A stretch of DNA of 64,000 nucleotides from an uncultured Lachnospiraceae bacterium. Its GTDB lineage: Bacteria; Bacillota; Clostridia; Lachnospirales; Lachnospiraceae. The notes beneath the pieces were generated by a model. The model saw only the letters and a list, made by a program, of their open reading frames with translations, did no database searches and had not been told where the DNA came from. This document shows positions 52,436 through 60,693 of the stretch, piece after piece; the stretch's first letter is position 1; every line of letters starts with the position of its first letter. Position numbers and translations under genes: made by a program. The DNA is taken from NCBI GenBank assembly GCA_910586615.1, contig CAJUJP010000003.1:106298-170297 (forward strand), written 5' to 3'.

Positions 52436-53899
52436 TCAGATCATAAATGAAAAATATGCCGGTATCATAATGATCACCATAACGATGCAGAGCATCATCA
52501 TCATTGGCAGAAGCAGTTTTATTCCCGCCTCCTCGCCCAGCTTTCTGGCCATATTTTTCCGCTCCGCAAAAGCCTGGTCCGCCTCCTGTCTAAGCATATA
52601 CAGCAGGTCATTGCTTCCCTTTCTGATATTCTGGGACAGCAGCGTGCTTAACTTCCTGTATGCCTGCACCTGACAGCGTTTTCCGAAGTGATCGTAGGCT
52701 TCCCGCTCGGAGCGTCCGCTCTGCAGTTCGTAACAGGTGATCAAAATCTCCTCATAGACATATCGAAACCTCTCTTTCTGCTGTCTTCGATAATCCTCAC
52801 CCATCCTGGCAAAAGCATTTCTGATGGTCATGCCTGCCCCCATATAGAGCGCCAGTTTATTTACAACTTCGGGATAATCCAGCAAAAGCTGCTTCTTACG
52901 CTGCTCAAGCTTCCGTTCCAGTTCCCACCCTCGCCCCAGATACAGCATACATGCCGCAAACAGGGCAAGCATGAACAGATACCCGCTGCCATCCTCCACT
53001 ATTTCTTTCCACACAATTCTCCGGGAATCCACGCTGTCAGGCAGGAGCATTGCCTCCCTGGTTCCGGTCTGTTCTTCCTGCACACGCAGCAGCTCCTCCA
53101 GCCTCCTGCGCAGCTTCTCCCTGTGAGTATAAATAGCAGGATTGACCTGCACGGCCAGTTGATGATCCCACTCCCATTTTTCATATTGGAAATGTGCGGT
53201 CAGCGTGACAATTATCGCCTCCTGTAATTCCGCATTTTCCACCGTGCCATCGGTGTTTACGACTCCGTAGCTGCTGCTGTCCCAGGACAGGGTAAAGGGG
53301 CAGCCCTCTATTTCCGTTACCAGATCCAGATCACTTCGCACATCTTCCAGACTTTCATTGTTTCCGAGAATGATCTCCGGCAGAATTTCCACCGCTTCCT
53401 GAAACAGCTTCTCTGCCTCTTCCTGCGTATACTTCCGCTCTTCCAGAATATATTGGAAGATCTCCTCCTCTTCTCCCTCGATCTGTGCCAGCAGCTGCAC
53501 AGACACGTCCCCTTGTCCGTAGGAATTTCTCCAAAGGTATCCTTCTTCCGTTAACAGAGAACTTTCCCTTGCCCCGAACCACAGAAGCAGACAGAGCAAG
53601 ACACCCGCAAAAGCCACGGTAAGCGCCACGCTGTACTGCCCCGCATAATATTCCCTGACCTGTTCCTGGACTGCCGCGGAAGGATGCAGCGTCTTTAATT
53701 TATTTCCCAGCTGTTTTCTGTACAGTTCCTGCTTCCAGTTCTTACCACCCCCTTTCTCCGCTTTCTTACCGAATATATCCTGCCGCTTTCGTATTAGGAA
53801 AAAAGCCATTCTGCGAAAAGGATTCCGGCCCTCTTCTTTCCGTGAAAGAAAAAAGAGCAGTATATAAATTACCAGAAGTACTATGTAAATGTAGACCAT
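52436..53899 (-). CDS. TadC-like inner-membrane platform protein with large insert
   Basis: A 487-residue protein. TM segments are at ~1-20, ~92-108, ~305-322 and ~465-485. A type II secretion F-like segment lies near the C-terminus (YPEVVNKLALYMGAGMTIRNAF; ELQSGRSEREAYDHFG). Residues ~112-300 form an acidic soluble insert that ordinary TadC proteins, usually near 300 residues, lack. With TadB it should form the pilus assembly platform. GGAGAG precedes the ATG. Confidence 0.82.
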   Translation of the reverse strand: MVYIYIVLLVIYILLFFLSRKEEGRNPFRRMAFFLIRKRQDIFGKKAEKGGGKNWKQELYRKQLGNKLKTLHPSAAVQEQVREYYAGQYSVALTVAFAGVLLCLLLWFGARESSLLTEEGYLWRNSYGQGDVSVQLLAQIEGEEEEIFQYILEERKYTQEEAEKLFQEAVEILPEIILGNNESLEDVRSDLDLVTEIEGCPFTLSWDSSSYGVVNTDGTVENAELQEAIIVTLTAHFQYEKWEWDHQLAVQVNPAIYTHREKLRRRLEELLRVQEEQTGTREAMLLPDSVDSRRIVWKEIVEDGSGYLFMLALFAACMLYLGRGWELERKLEQRKKQLLLDYPEVVNKLALYMGAGMTIRNAFARMGEDYRRQQKERFRYVYEEILITCYELQSGRSEREAYDHFGKRCQVQAYRKLSTLLSQNIRKGSNDLLYMLRQEADQAFAERKNMARKLGEEAGIKLLLPMMMMLCIVMVIIMIPAYFSFMI

Positions 53900-54024
53900 A
53901 TTTTTACTCTCTCCATTTCTGCTAAGCCATTTTCAAACTCCTGTCTCATCTCTGTATTGCTTTCCTCTTGCTTATATTTCCATCTGCTGCATTTTTGTCG
54001 GTCAATACACCACTGCGTATCCCT

Positions 54025-54783
54025 TCATACCTCAATCTCTACGATCCGCCTGGACAGCAGGTAGGCCGCCCCGTAAAATCCAAGACACACCGTCATAATG
54101 ACAATGCCGATCACATTGTGATACAGTACATCAAAAAATCCTCTGGAAGTGCCGCCCACGTAAAAGATAATCAGAAAGGGAACCAGGTTCATGATCTTCT
54201 GCTCTGTCTTTCTTGCACCGAGCATCAACTGGATCTCTTTGTCCGTATCAGTCTTTTGTTCAATCATGACGGCCGTCTTTGTCAGGATATCCGTCATATT
54301 TCCGCCGCTTCTTTTTGCTATGGCAAAAATATCCGCAAACTGCAAAATATCCGGTAATCCGCTTCTCATCCCAAGACTGTAGATCAGCTTTTCCAAAACC
54401 ACATTATTTTCCAGTCCGGCTATAATATATCTGATCTCCACGCAGATCATCCCTTCCTCGCCATAAAGCATTTCCATATCCCTGTACGCCTCCCGAACCG
54501 CATTCTCAATGGAATAACCTGCTTTCTGATTGGCCGCCAGCGCCAGAACCATATCCTTAAACTGACCGCTCAACTCCTGTCTCCTTTTTTTTGCCAGTTC
54601 CCTCTTCTTTTCTTTCAAAAACAGAAACAGTACGGGCGCAAGACACAGACACGCAATCCACGAATGATAGAAAAAACAGCCCACCGCCGCCACGATCAAA
54701 ATGCCTTCCAGCATATACAGCAAACCCTCCTTCGGCTGAAAATGATATTCAGTATAATCCGGCAGCCTGCAGTTTTTCGACAT
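54025..54783 (-). CDS. TadB-like inner-membrane platform protein
   Basis: A 252-residue protein with two N-terminal TM segments (~20-55), the F-domain motif ANQKAGYSIENAVREAYRDM near 95-115, AIAKRSGGNMTDIL near 165, and two C-terminal TM segments. It pairs with TadC. The start overlaps the CpaF stop by 35 bp; AGGAG lies 9 nt before the ATG, supporting it. Confidence 0.85.
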   Translation of the reverse strand: MSKNCRLPDYTEYHFQPKEGLLYMLEGILIVAAVGCFFYHSWIACLCLAPVLFLFLKEKKRELAKKRRQELSGQFKDMVLALAANQKAGYSIENAVREAYRDMEMLYGEEGMICVEIRYIIAGLENNVVLEKLIYSLGMRSGLPDILQFADIFAIAKRSGGNMTDILTKTAVMIEQKTDTDKEIQLMLGARKTEQKIMNLVPFLIIFYVGGTSRGFFDVLYHNVIGIVIMTVCLGFYGAAYLLSRRIVEIEV

Positions 54784-55969
54784 AGGTTAACTCTCCTTTC
54801 TTCTGTAGTGTACCAAGGATCCTTCCTGCCCCGTCCGTTCCCGTCTCCTCAAACCGGTATAACAGTCCGGTCAGAATAGCATCCTTCTCAAATCCAAGTA
54901 TCTCCACGATTTCCAGCACCTTTCTGGTTCTGTCCCGGAGGCGCCCCAGGTGGATGATAATGTCTATGCCGGAAGCGATCTGCTGTCTGATCGCCGTAAG
55001 GGGTATCTCCATTCCCATCAGAATCATATTTTCCAGACGGCTCAGCATATCCTCTGAACTGTTGGCATGTCCTGTAGACATGGAACCGTCATGTCCCGTA
55101 TTCAGGCACTGCATCATGTCAAAAGCTTCTCCGCCCCTGACCTCGCCTACAATGATCCTGTCAGGCCGCATACGAAGTGAAGTTCTGATCAGATCCCGTA
55201 TGGTAATTTCCCTGCACCCTTCCACGTTGGCATTTCGGGTTTCCATACTCACCAGGTTTGATATACTTTTGATCTGCAGTTCCGCATTGTCCTCAATGGT
55301 GATGATCCTCTCTTCCTCCGGTATGTAAGCGGACAGTGCATTCAAAAAAGTAGTCTTGCCCGAACCGGTGCCTCCGCTGATAAAAATGTTATATTTTGCC
55401 TTCACCAGCTTCTCCAGCCATCCGCATACCTCTTCACTCACAGATCCGAAGGAAACCAGATCCTCCATGGTAATTGGATACTCCGGAAACCGCCTGATGG
55501 TTACGATGGGTCCGTTCAATGCCACCGGGTTTAATACCACATTGACCCGGGCGCCGTTTTTCAGCCTTGCATCCACAATGGGCGAAGCCTCATTTACCAC
55601 CCTGTTACACTCCGCAACAATCTGCTGGATTACGTTCTGCAGCTTTTCCCGGCTCTCAAACCGCAGACTGCTCCGATGCAGCCGCCCCGCCTGTTCAATA
55701 AAAATATGATCCGGCCCGTTGATCATAATTTCCGTGATTTCGGGATCGTCTATCAATTCCTGCAACACGTCCAGCTTTCGGATCGCATGGAAAAGTTCCC
55801 TCCGCATCTGCTCCCGCTCCTTTAATGCGAGCGGCATTGCCTTACTCTCACGGGTCAGCATCTCATCAATCATTTCCAGGATCTCTTCATCCGAACTTTC
55901 CATGGAATAATCAATATGATCCGCCAGTATGTCCCGCAGTCTCTTTTTTCTCTCTTCCCTACTCTCCAT
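54749..55969 (-). CDS. tadA: TadA/CpaF secretion ATPase
   Basis: A 406-residue hexameric ATPase of type II/IV secretion systems. Walker A is GGTGSGKTTFL near residue 210, the Asp box follows in RIITIEDNAEL, Walker B lies in IIVGEVRGGEAFDM and the His box in STGHANS. It powers Flp pilus assembly. The ATG at 55969 is preferred because GAGAGG lies just upstream; the longer frame begins inside CpaE without a site. Confidence 0.95.
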   Translation of the reverse strand: MESREERKKRLRDILADHIDYSMESSDEEILEMIDEMLTRESKAMPLALKEREQMRRELFHAIRKLDVLQELIDDPEITEIMINGPDHIFIEQAGRLHRSSLRFESREKLQNVIQQIVAECNRVVNEASPIVDARLKNGARVNVVLNPVALNGPIVTIRRFPEYPITMEDLVSFGSVSEEVCGWLEKLVKAKYNIFISGGTGSGKTTFLNALSAYIPEEERIITIEDNAELQIKSISNLVSMETRNANVEGCREITIRDLIRTSLRMRPDRIIVGEVRGGEAFDMMQCLNTGHDGSMSTGHANSSEDMLSRLENMILMGMEIPLTAIRQQIASGIDIIIHLGRLRDRTRKVLEIVEILGFEKDAILTGLLYRFEETGTDGAGRILGTLQKKGELTYVEKLQAAGLY

Positions 55970-56975
55970 ACAGATCCTCTCGCACAATGGCTCTGACATA
56001 CCCCGCCAGTTCACCGTGAGTCATCAACTCCATGTTATCCGGAAGCTGTTTGAATACGGGAAAACGGCATTTCACGGTTTTATCCGCAATTTCCTCAAGT
56101 TCGTTAAACTTCAAAATCTGCTCATACTGGCTGATCTTTGCCGCCGCAAAATGATCTTCCTTTGTGATCGTATAGATCTTATGGCACTTTCTGAGCAGAT
56201 CAAAAAGCCCGTCCATATTGTCATCCAGGTCCAGAATGATATATTCATATTCTCCGATACCGGCAATGCACTTGCAAAATTCCAGCCACTGAGGCCCGGT
56301 CACCTCCCGCACGCCGGTGTAGGACTGCATGGGCGGTATATAATCCAGTCCGCCGATATGCTGGACAGAAGCGGAAAGCCGCATGGACAGCTGATCCCTG
56401 GCACACCGGTAATAGTACATCAGATCCATCATGTCTGCCGGAAATTCCCGGTTAAGCATTTGCCCAAAACCCGAATAGCATTCGAAGTTAAAATACAATG
56501 TGCGATGTTCCTTCGCCAGAATCTGCCCCAGGGTCAGTGCAAATGAAGTCTGCAGACACCGCTTGACAGGAGAATAGACTCCGATCAGTTTTACCGCCGT
56601 ATTCTCAATCGTAATTGTTTCACTCCATGTCAAAAGCCCGGCCGCCGATTCGGCCATCTGCTCCAAAATCCTTTCAGGACTCTGGAATTTACTGATATAG
56701 CACAGATCCTCCCGCTCCTTCTCCTCTTCTTCCTGAAGCACAAACATCTGCGTTACCTGCTGTCTGATATACTCCTCCTTCAACAGTTTCAATGCGCTTT
56801 CCGCGATCAGCAGAATCTCTATCTCCTGCTGCCCGGCAAATTTTCTCAGTTCCTCCACCTCCGTAAACAAATGTACCGCATAGGGCAGTCTGGCTTTTTC
56901 CAGCAGGTATTCTGTCAATCTGTGTGCATAAGCCTCTTCCGTATCACAGACCGCAAAAATTTTATTATTTTTCAT
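55959..56975 (-). CDS. CpaE-like Tad ATPase with degenerate P-loop
   Basis: A 338-residue protein. The N-terminal ~110 residues resemble a receiver-like domain (KIFAVCDTEEAYAHRL, EIEILLIAES). The C-terminal MinD/ParA-type domain shows LIGVYSPVKRCLQTSFALTL where the P-loop is expected, followed by TLYFNFECYSG and YEYIILDLDDN. The canonical GGVGKT is lost, so ATP binding is doubtful. CpaE normally localises the pilus machine. AGGAGG lies 12 nt before the ATG at 56975; the longer frame overlaps the peptidase gene and is rejected. Confidence 0.78.
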   Translation of the reverse strand: MKNNKIFAVCDTEEAYAHRLTEYLLEKARLPYAVHLFTEVEELRKFAGQQEIEILLIAESALKLLKEEYIRQQVTQMFVLQEEEEKEREDLCYISKFQSPERILEQMAESAAGLLTWSETITIENTAVKLIGVYSPVKRCLQTSFALTLGQILAKEHRTLYFNFECYSGFGQMLNREFPADMMDLMYYYRCARDQLSMRLSASVQHIGGLDYIPPMQSYTGVREVTGPQWLEFCKCIAGIGEYEYIILDLDDNMDGLFDLLRKCHKIYTITKEDHFAAAKISQYEQILKFNELEEIADKTVKCRFPVFKQLPDNMELMTHGELAGYVRAIVREDLYGE

Positions 56976-56977
56976 CT

Positions 56978-57505
56978 TTAAATTACACCTCCTATTCTCA
57001 GCACCACACCAAACAAAACAGGGATCGTAAAATGTATCTTGTTCCTGCAGTACCGTTGATAATCCTGTACCGTATTCTCTCCGTACAGCCTCCACTGCCG
57101 CGTCCGCATGACCTCTGCCAGATATGACAGAAAATAGCAGATCCGTTCTCTTCCATTGTGCTCCGCCAATATTTTTATCAGGGAAAACACTGCACCGATC
57201 ACAAAAGATGCCGCCAGAACGATAAGAAACTCATTGATCGTCATAAAACTTCCGGTCATCATTAACACCTTTACATCACCTGCGCCGAGCACGCCGATCT
57301 TGAACAGGGGATACATGAGCAGAAACGCAAGAAACATAGATAAGACAGACTGCCATAGATCTGAATGATACCATAGACCGCCTGCACCGCCGACCGCGAT
57401 ACCGAGCACGATAAATCCGTTGGGAATACGATCTGTCTTTAGATCTGCCACTGCTGCCAGAAACAGCAAAAGAAGCAACAGAGATTGATAATAACTCAGT
57501 CCAAT
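56978..57505 (-). CDS. First A24 prepilin peptidase, probable AUU start
   Basis: This is the first gene of the Tad operon. About five TM segments are seen. Catalytic Asp residues lie in VADLKTDRIPNG (residue ~20) and GVLGAGDVK (GxGD, near 80). A TTG at 57478 has no ribosome-binding site. A GGAGGTGAT site at 57508-57516 instead points to ATT at 57503-57505, 6 nt after GGAGG, giving the N-terminus IGLSYYQSLLLLL (read as Met) and putting the first Asp at about the position seen in the second peptidase. CTG at 57499 is a further alternative. The start is therefore inferred; the gene itself is secure. Confidence 0.82.
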   Translation of the reverse strand: MGLSYYQSLLLLLLFLAAVADLKTDRIPNGFIVLGIAVGGAGGLWYHSDLWQSVLSMFLAFLLMYPLFKIGVLGAGDVKVLMMTGSFMTINEFLIVLAASFVIGAVFSLIKILAEHNGRERICYFLSYLAEVMRTRQWRLYGENTVQDYQRYCRNKIHFTIPVLFGVVLRIGGVI

Positions 57506-57770
57506 AAATCACCTCCATATCATAAATATACATGACTCAATGAAATACAATGGGATGAAACTCCCGATGCCGTGACGGCCATAGAGCAAAAGTAATTGAT
57601 TCTGCAAAAATCAGCTTTGCAGGTAACTTTGCGTAGAATTTCTTGAGTTTTCAAAAAACGGGCAAAGCTCGTTTAGGTTATGATGTTCCCTGTACCGCAT
57701 AATCCGCGCAAAACTCATTTACGAGATTCGCTTTCCGGACCCGGTTGGATGGTGGAACTTCCTATACCGT
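57506..57770 (-). promoter_or_regulatory. Long Tad-operon leader with terminator-like hairpin
   Basis: About 265 nt lie between the Tad promoter and the first gene. At 57653-57674 (minus strand) AAACG-GC pairs with GC-CGTTT and runs into TTTTTT, like an attenuator. Just upstream, 57718-57734 shares words with this hairpin and could pair with it as an alternative. CTGCAAA/TTTGCAG forms another hairpin near 57605-57625. No known riboswitch was recognised. Confidence 0.45.
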
Positions 57771-57777
57771 AAGTTGG

Positions 57778-57806
57778 ATTATAAACACATCCTTCACACT
57801 TGTCCA
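57778..57806 (-). promoter_or_regulatory. Tad operon promoter (TGGACA-N17-TATAAT)
   Basis: Minus-strand TGGACA (57801-57806) and a perfect TATAAT (57778-57783) with a 17-bp spacer. It is the strongest housekeeping promoter seen in this part and faces the pilus genes. Confidence 0.75.
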
Positions 57807-57842
57807 GACTTATTTGACAGAAAAAAGAATTTTGTGAAAAAC

Positions 57843-58115
57843 CTACAACACTTTAAAGAAATGAATGCCATAAAGTACGGCAATCCCCGGAAAACCAAGG
57901 AATCCGGATGTCAAAATTGTTAATGGATTGATGCCTACCGCGACAGAAACATTCTGTGATGCCAGAATATAATTCAGGAAATAAATCCCCACCGTTCCCA
58001 TCACTGCCCGCAGGATAAAGTTCACCAGCCACTCCACCTTTCTGCCCAGTGCACCGATCAGAAGCACCACCAGACATACCCCTAAAATTGCCAGCATCCC
58101 GTTCATTTGATTCAT
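57843..58115 (-). CDS. bofA: BofA-family sigma-K processing inhibitor
   Basis: A 90-residue membrane protein with about three hydrophobic segments (MLAILGVCLVVLLIGALG; FILRAVMGTVGIYFLNYIL; and a C-terminal segment). VGINPLTILTSGFLGFPGIAVLYGI is the BofA-family end. BofA restrains the SpoIVFB protease in sporulating Bacillus; in Lachnospiraceae its presence reflects the sporulation lineage. In B. subtilis bofA follows yaaL, and a DUF2508/YaaL gene is divergent here. GGGAGGGAGAT precedes the ATG. Confidence 0.88.
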   Translation of the reverse strand: MNQMNGMLAILGVCLVVLLIGALGRKVEWLVNFILRAVMGTVGIYFLNYILASQNVSVAVGINPLTILTSGFLGFPGIAVLYGIHFFKVL

Positions 58116-58254
58116 ATCTCCCTCCCGCTCTATGGCATCCTGATTCTATACCATAAATATGTCCTCCTCTACACAAATATTACATGAATATTTATCCAGA
58201 TTTTACCTATACTTTATTAAAGGAAAATATTTCCTGGAAAGGTGAGGCGTCTAT

Positions 58255-58545
58255 ATGAAAATGTTTTTTCATCAAAGTTCAAACGGTATGCAGGATACAG
58301 AAATCATCGTTGACTGCCGGAAAATGACGATACGCGAAGAACTGGCACAGACAAGATATGCCCTGGAAATTGCTTATTCCAATTTTGACAATGTGACCGA
58401 CCCGGATCTGATCGACTGCTACATCTATGAAGTGAATGCTGTCATGAAACGTTACAAGTACTTATTAGAACAGGCAGCAGAAATGAATCTGCTGCCTGAG
58501 GATACACATACAGAGGCTTACCGCGCCCTGACTTTATTTTCATAA
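58255..58545 (+). CDS. DUF2508 (YaaL-like) protein
   Basis: A 96-residue soluble helical protein with IREELAQTRYALEIAYSNFDNV and LIDCYIYEVNAVMKRYKYLL, the DUF2508 pattern. It neighbours bofA, as YaaL does in Bacillus, but divergently. The function is unknown. AAAGGTGAGG lies upstream of the ATG. Confidence 0.82.
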   Translation: MKMFFHQSSNGMQDTEIIVDCRKMTIREELAQTRYALEIAYSNFDNVTDPDLIDCYIYEVNAVMKRYKYLLEQAAEMNLLPEDTHTEAYRALTLFS

Positions 58546-58639
58546 AAAATTATCACCATATAACACACTGCCGGGATAACGGACTGCATGTCCATTGATA
58601 CCCTGCCGTACCATGAGACGCATATCCCCCATGGCGGCG

Positions 58640-59116
58640 CTATACGCAGAACCCCCTGTTGGAGACAGAATCCGCAATGTTCTCCGTCAGCGTATTCCTG
58701 CCATATGTAAGCCCCGCATAGACTGTCTGGGTATTGCCCATCACCGGTCCGGACTGATCCTGCTTCTCAATCTGCGCATAAGCCTTGTGCAGCTGGCTGA
58801 TAACCATGCGGACATGCTCCATACTTTCCCGGTCATAATGTGACGATGCTTTCACAAGCTCCCTGTTCACATAGAGATAAAGCTGTAAAAGATTCCCCGC
58901 CAGCTCATACTCAAAGTTCAGGGAAGCTGTCAACTCATTCATACAACCCCGAATCTTACGGACAGCATTCTTAAACTCCGTCCTGTCCTCCCCCGCAAGG
59001 GCCTCCTCCGCCTCATCAATATAAAGAAGCGTCATCTCATACAAAATCGTAATCAACTGCGTCTTATTCGCCTGAGAAATCCGCAATGTATACTCCTGCT
59101 TCAATTCCTTCGTCAT
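58640..59116 (-). CDS. fliS: Flagellar export chaperone FliS
   Basis: A 158-residue protein, a little longer than typical FliS, with RISQANKTQLITILYEMTLLYIDEA near the start, matching the FliS pattern of Lachnospiraceae. It binds the flagellin C-terminus in the cytosol and prevents early polymerisation. GAGG lies 6 nt before the ATG at 59116. An upstream in-frame ATG (59209) would add 31 residues, but has no site and begins within a tandem repeat, so I reject it. It lies 360 bp after flagellin. Confidence 0.85.
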   Translation of the reverse strand: MTKELKQEYTLRISQANKTQLITILYEMTLLYIDEAEEALAGEDRTEFKNAVRKIRGCMNELTASLNFEYELAGNLLQLYLYVNRELVKASSHYDRESMEHVRMVISQLHKAYAQIEKQDQSGPVMGNTQTVYAGLTYGRNTLTENIADSVSNRGFCV

Positions 59117-59173
59117 ACCATACCTCGTCTCAACATACAGAATCAATTCTCTTATAAACTTTCTTTCCACAAC

Positions 59174-59380
59174 TCTTCCTAACATGCCGTACTTTTTGGT
59201 CTCTCTCATCTTTATAAAACTTAACTACATAAAACTAAGACCTTCCCACACGTCACGTTTTCAGGCTTCTCACGCCTTAAAAAGCTCATCCGCATAAACC
59301 AAAGACCTTCCTACACAACACGCTTTCCAGTCTCTCTCACCTTATAAAAACTCATCCGTATAAACGAAACAAAACTTCCC
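59174..59380 (-). repeat. Degenerate ~66-bp tandem repeat upstream of fliS
   Basis: Three copies, perhaps a partial fourth, with period 65-68 bp. Each has a GGATGAG..TTTTTA segment, a GTGAGAGAGAC-like segment and a GGAAGGTCTT segment on the minus strand. The last copy reaches the upstream ATG of the longer fliS frame. Copies differ at roughly a quarter to a third of positions by eye. Confidence 0.75.
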
Positions 59381-59391
59381 ACTATCCACGC

Positions 59392-59477
59392 GAAGAATCG
59401 CTAAAAGCGATTCTTCCAGACATGACATAGCAGTTCTTAGGCTGTGTCCTTTACAGCCTTAGAACTACTTCATGTCT
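59392..59477 (-). terminator. Two consecutive strong hairpins after flagellin
   Basis: The first (59418-59477) has AGTTCTAAGGCTGT paired with ACAGCCTAAGAACT and an outer AGACATGA/TCATGTCT helix. The second (59392-59416) is a perfect 11-bp stem, GAAGAATCGCT, with a TTT loop. Neither has a long T run, so they may stabilise the flagellin mRNA 3' end as well as reduce readthrough to fliS. Confidence 0.65.
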
Positions 59478-59479
59478 TA

Positions 59480-60643
59480 TTATTGGAGTAGCTGCAGTAC
59501 CTGCGAAGGTCTCTCATTGGCCTGTGCCAGCATGGAAACCGCCGCCTGGGAAATTACCTGCTCCGTCGTGTACGTAGTCATCTCCTCCGCCATATCCACA
59601 TCCATAATACGGGAATAGGAGGCTGTCATATTTTCATTTGTAATATCAAGACTGCCCACGGTATGTTCCAGACGGTTCTGGTACGCACCCAGATTGCTTC
59701 GCGCATCCGACACATAGAGGATGGCCTCCCTGATCTCGTCGATTGCCTTGGAGCTGCTTTCCTCCGTCGTCACCTCGGTCTTCTCAATACCAAGCCTGTT
59801 CAGGGAAATGGTGGGGATTCGAATGGCAAGCTGCTGTCCTTCATTTGCGCCAACCTGCATATCCATGGAACCGATACCCGCAATATTAACCTCAAGCGGA
59901 GCTGCCGCCGTCGCACAGTCAACCGGCTGATATCCTGTAATATTACCATTGCCGTCATAGACAGGATCCGGCTTAACAGCAATTGTCATCTTAAATTCCT
60001 GGTTACCTGTAATGGTCACCTTATCCTGCCCTACAGAACTAATCTCCACACCATCCGGAAATTCCGGTCCGGGAACAAAACTGGCTTTCGTCTGATCCAG
60101 GTCAATGGTTCCGTCATCATTATAAAATACCGTCAATCCATCAATGGTATATTCTTTGGACAACACCTCAGCGCTGTAATAATCTACTGTAGCAATCTGG
60201 CTGTTAGTATAGCCTCTCAGATCAAAACTGCCGTCTAACAGCGGCTGGCCGTTAAACTCCGTATCAGTGGAAATTCTGGTTACTTCCTCTTTCAGCTGCT
60301 TCAACTCCTGATTCAATGTCTCCCGGTCAATCGAAGTAAGCGTGCCCGTCGCACCCTTAACTGCAAGTTCATTCATTCTCTGCAGCATGTCATGGACTTC
60401 CGTCAAGGCTCCGTCTGCTGTCTCGATAATAGAGATACCTCTGTTAGAGTTCTGTGTTGCAATCGACACACCCTGGATCTGCGCATTCATTCTTCGCCCA
60501 ATGGCATAACCTGACGGGTTATCCTTTGCCGATGTGACCTTAAGACCGGATGACAGTCTCTTGAGTGACTCCTGCAGCCTCTTATCGGAAGCGTTCAGCG
60601 AATTGTTCGCATGCATCGCCGCTGAGTTATAACTGATCTTCAT
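59480..60643 (-). CDS. fliC: Flagellin
   Basis: A 387-residue flagellin. The conserved N-terminal D0/D1 part (NNSLNASDKRLQESLKRLSSGLK, then NGQPLLDG) and C-terminal part (NRLEHTVGSLDITNENMTAS, AQANERPSQVLQLLQ) enclose a variable central domain at ~145-285. FliS at 58640-59116 is its chaperone. The Tyr/Asp-rich centre is unlike D0/D1 and is probably surface-exposed. AAAGGAGG precedes the ATG. Only 50 bp separate it from the upstream large gene, so transcription from the sigma-28-type promoter at 63904 is likely. Confidence 0.95.
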   Translation of the reverse strand: MKISYNSAAMHANNSLNASDKRLQESLKRLSSGLKVTSAKDNPSGYAIGRRMNAQIQGVSIATQNSNRGISIIETADGALTEVHDMLQRMNELAVKGATGTLTSIDRETLNQELKQLKEEVTRISTDTEFNGQPLLDGSFDLRGYTNSQIATVDYYSAEVLSKEYTIDGLTVFYNDDGTIDLDQTKASFVPGPEFPDGVEISSVGQDKVTITGNQEFKMTIAVKPDPVYDGNGNITGYQPVDCATAAAPLEVNIAGIGSMDMQVGANEGQQLAIRIPTISLNRLGIEKTEVTTEESSSKAIDEIREAILYVSDARSNLGAYQNRLEHTVGSLDITNENMTASYSRIMDVDMAEEMTTYTTEQVISQAAVSMLAQANERPSQVLQLLQ

Positions 60644-60693
60644 AATAAAATCCTCCTTTGGTTCTGTATATACACGATTTATACCTGTCTTTC

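Noticed and set aside
57506..57770. c-di-GMP riboswitch in the Tad leader
   Set aside because: ACGCAAAG occurs, but the partner strand and GAAA tetraloop of the GEMM-I consensus are missing. It is left as an unassigned leader.
58546..58635. Minus-strand frame of about 30 codons after fliS
   Set aside because: It starts 7 nt after the fliS stop without a ribosome-binding site and shows no hydrophobic or conserved pattern.
59117..59209. N-terminal extension of FliS from the ATG at 59209
   Set aside because: There is no ribosome-binding site, the start lies in a tandem repeat, and the internal ATG with GAGG begins the typical FliS sequence.
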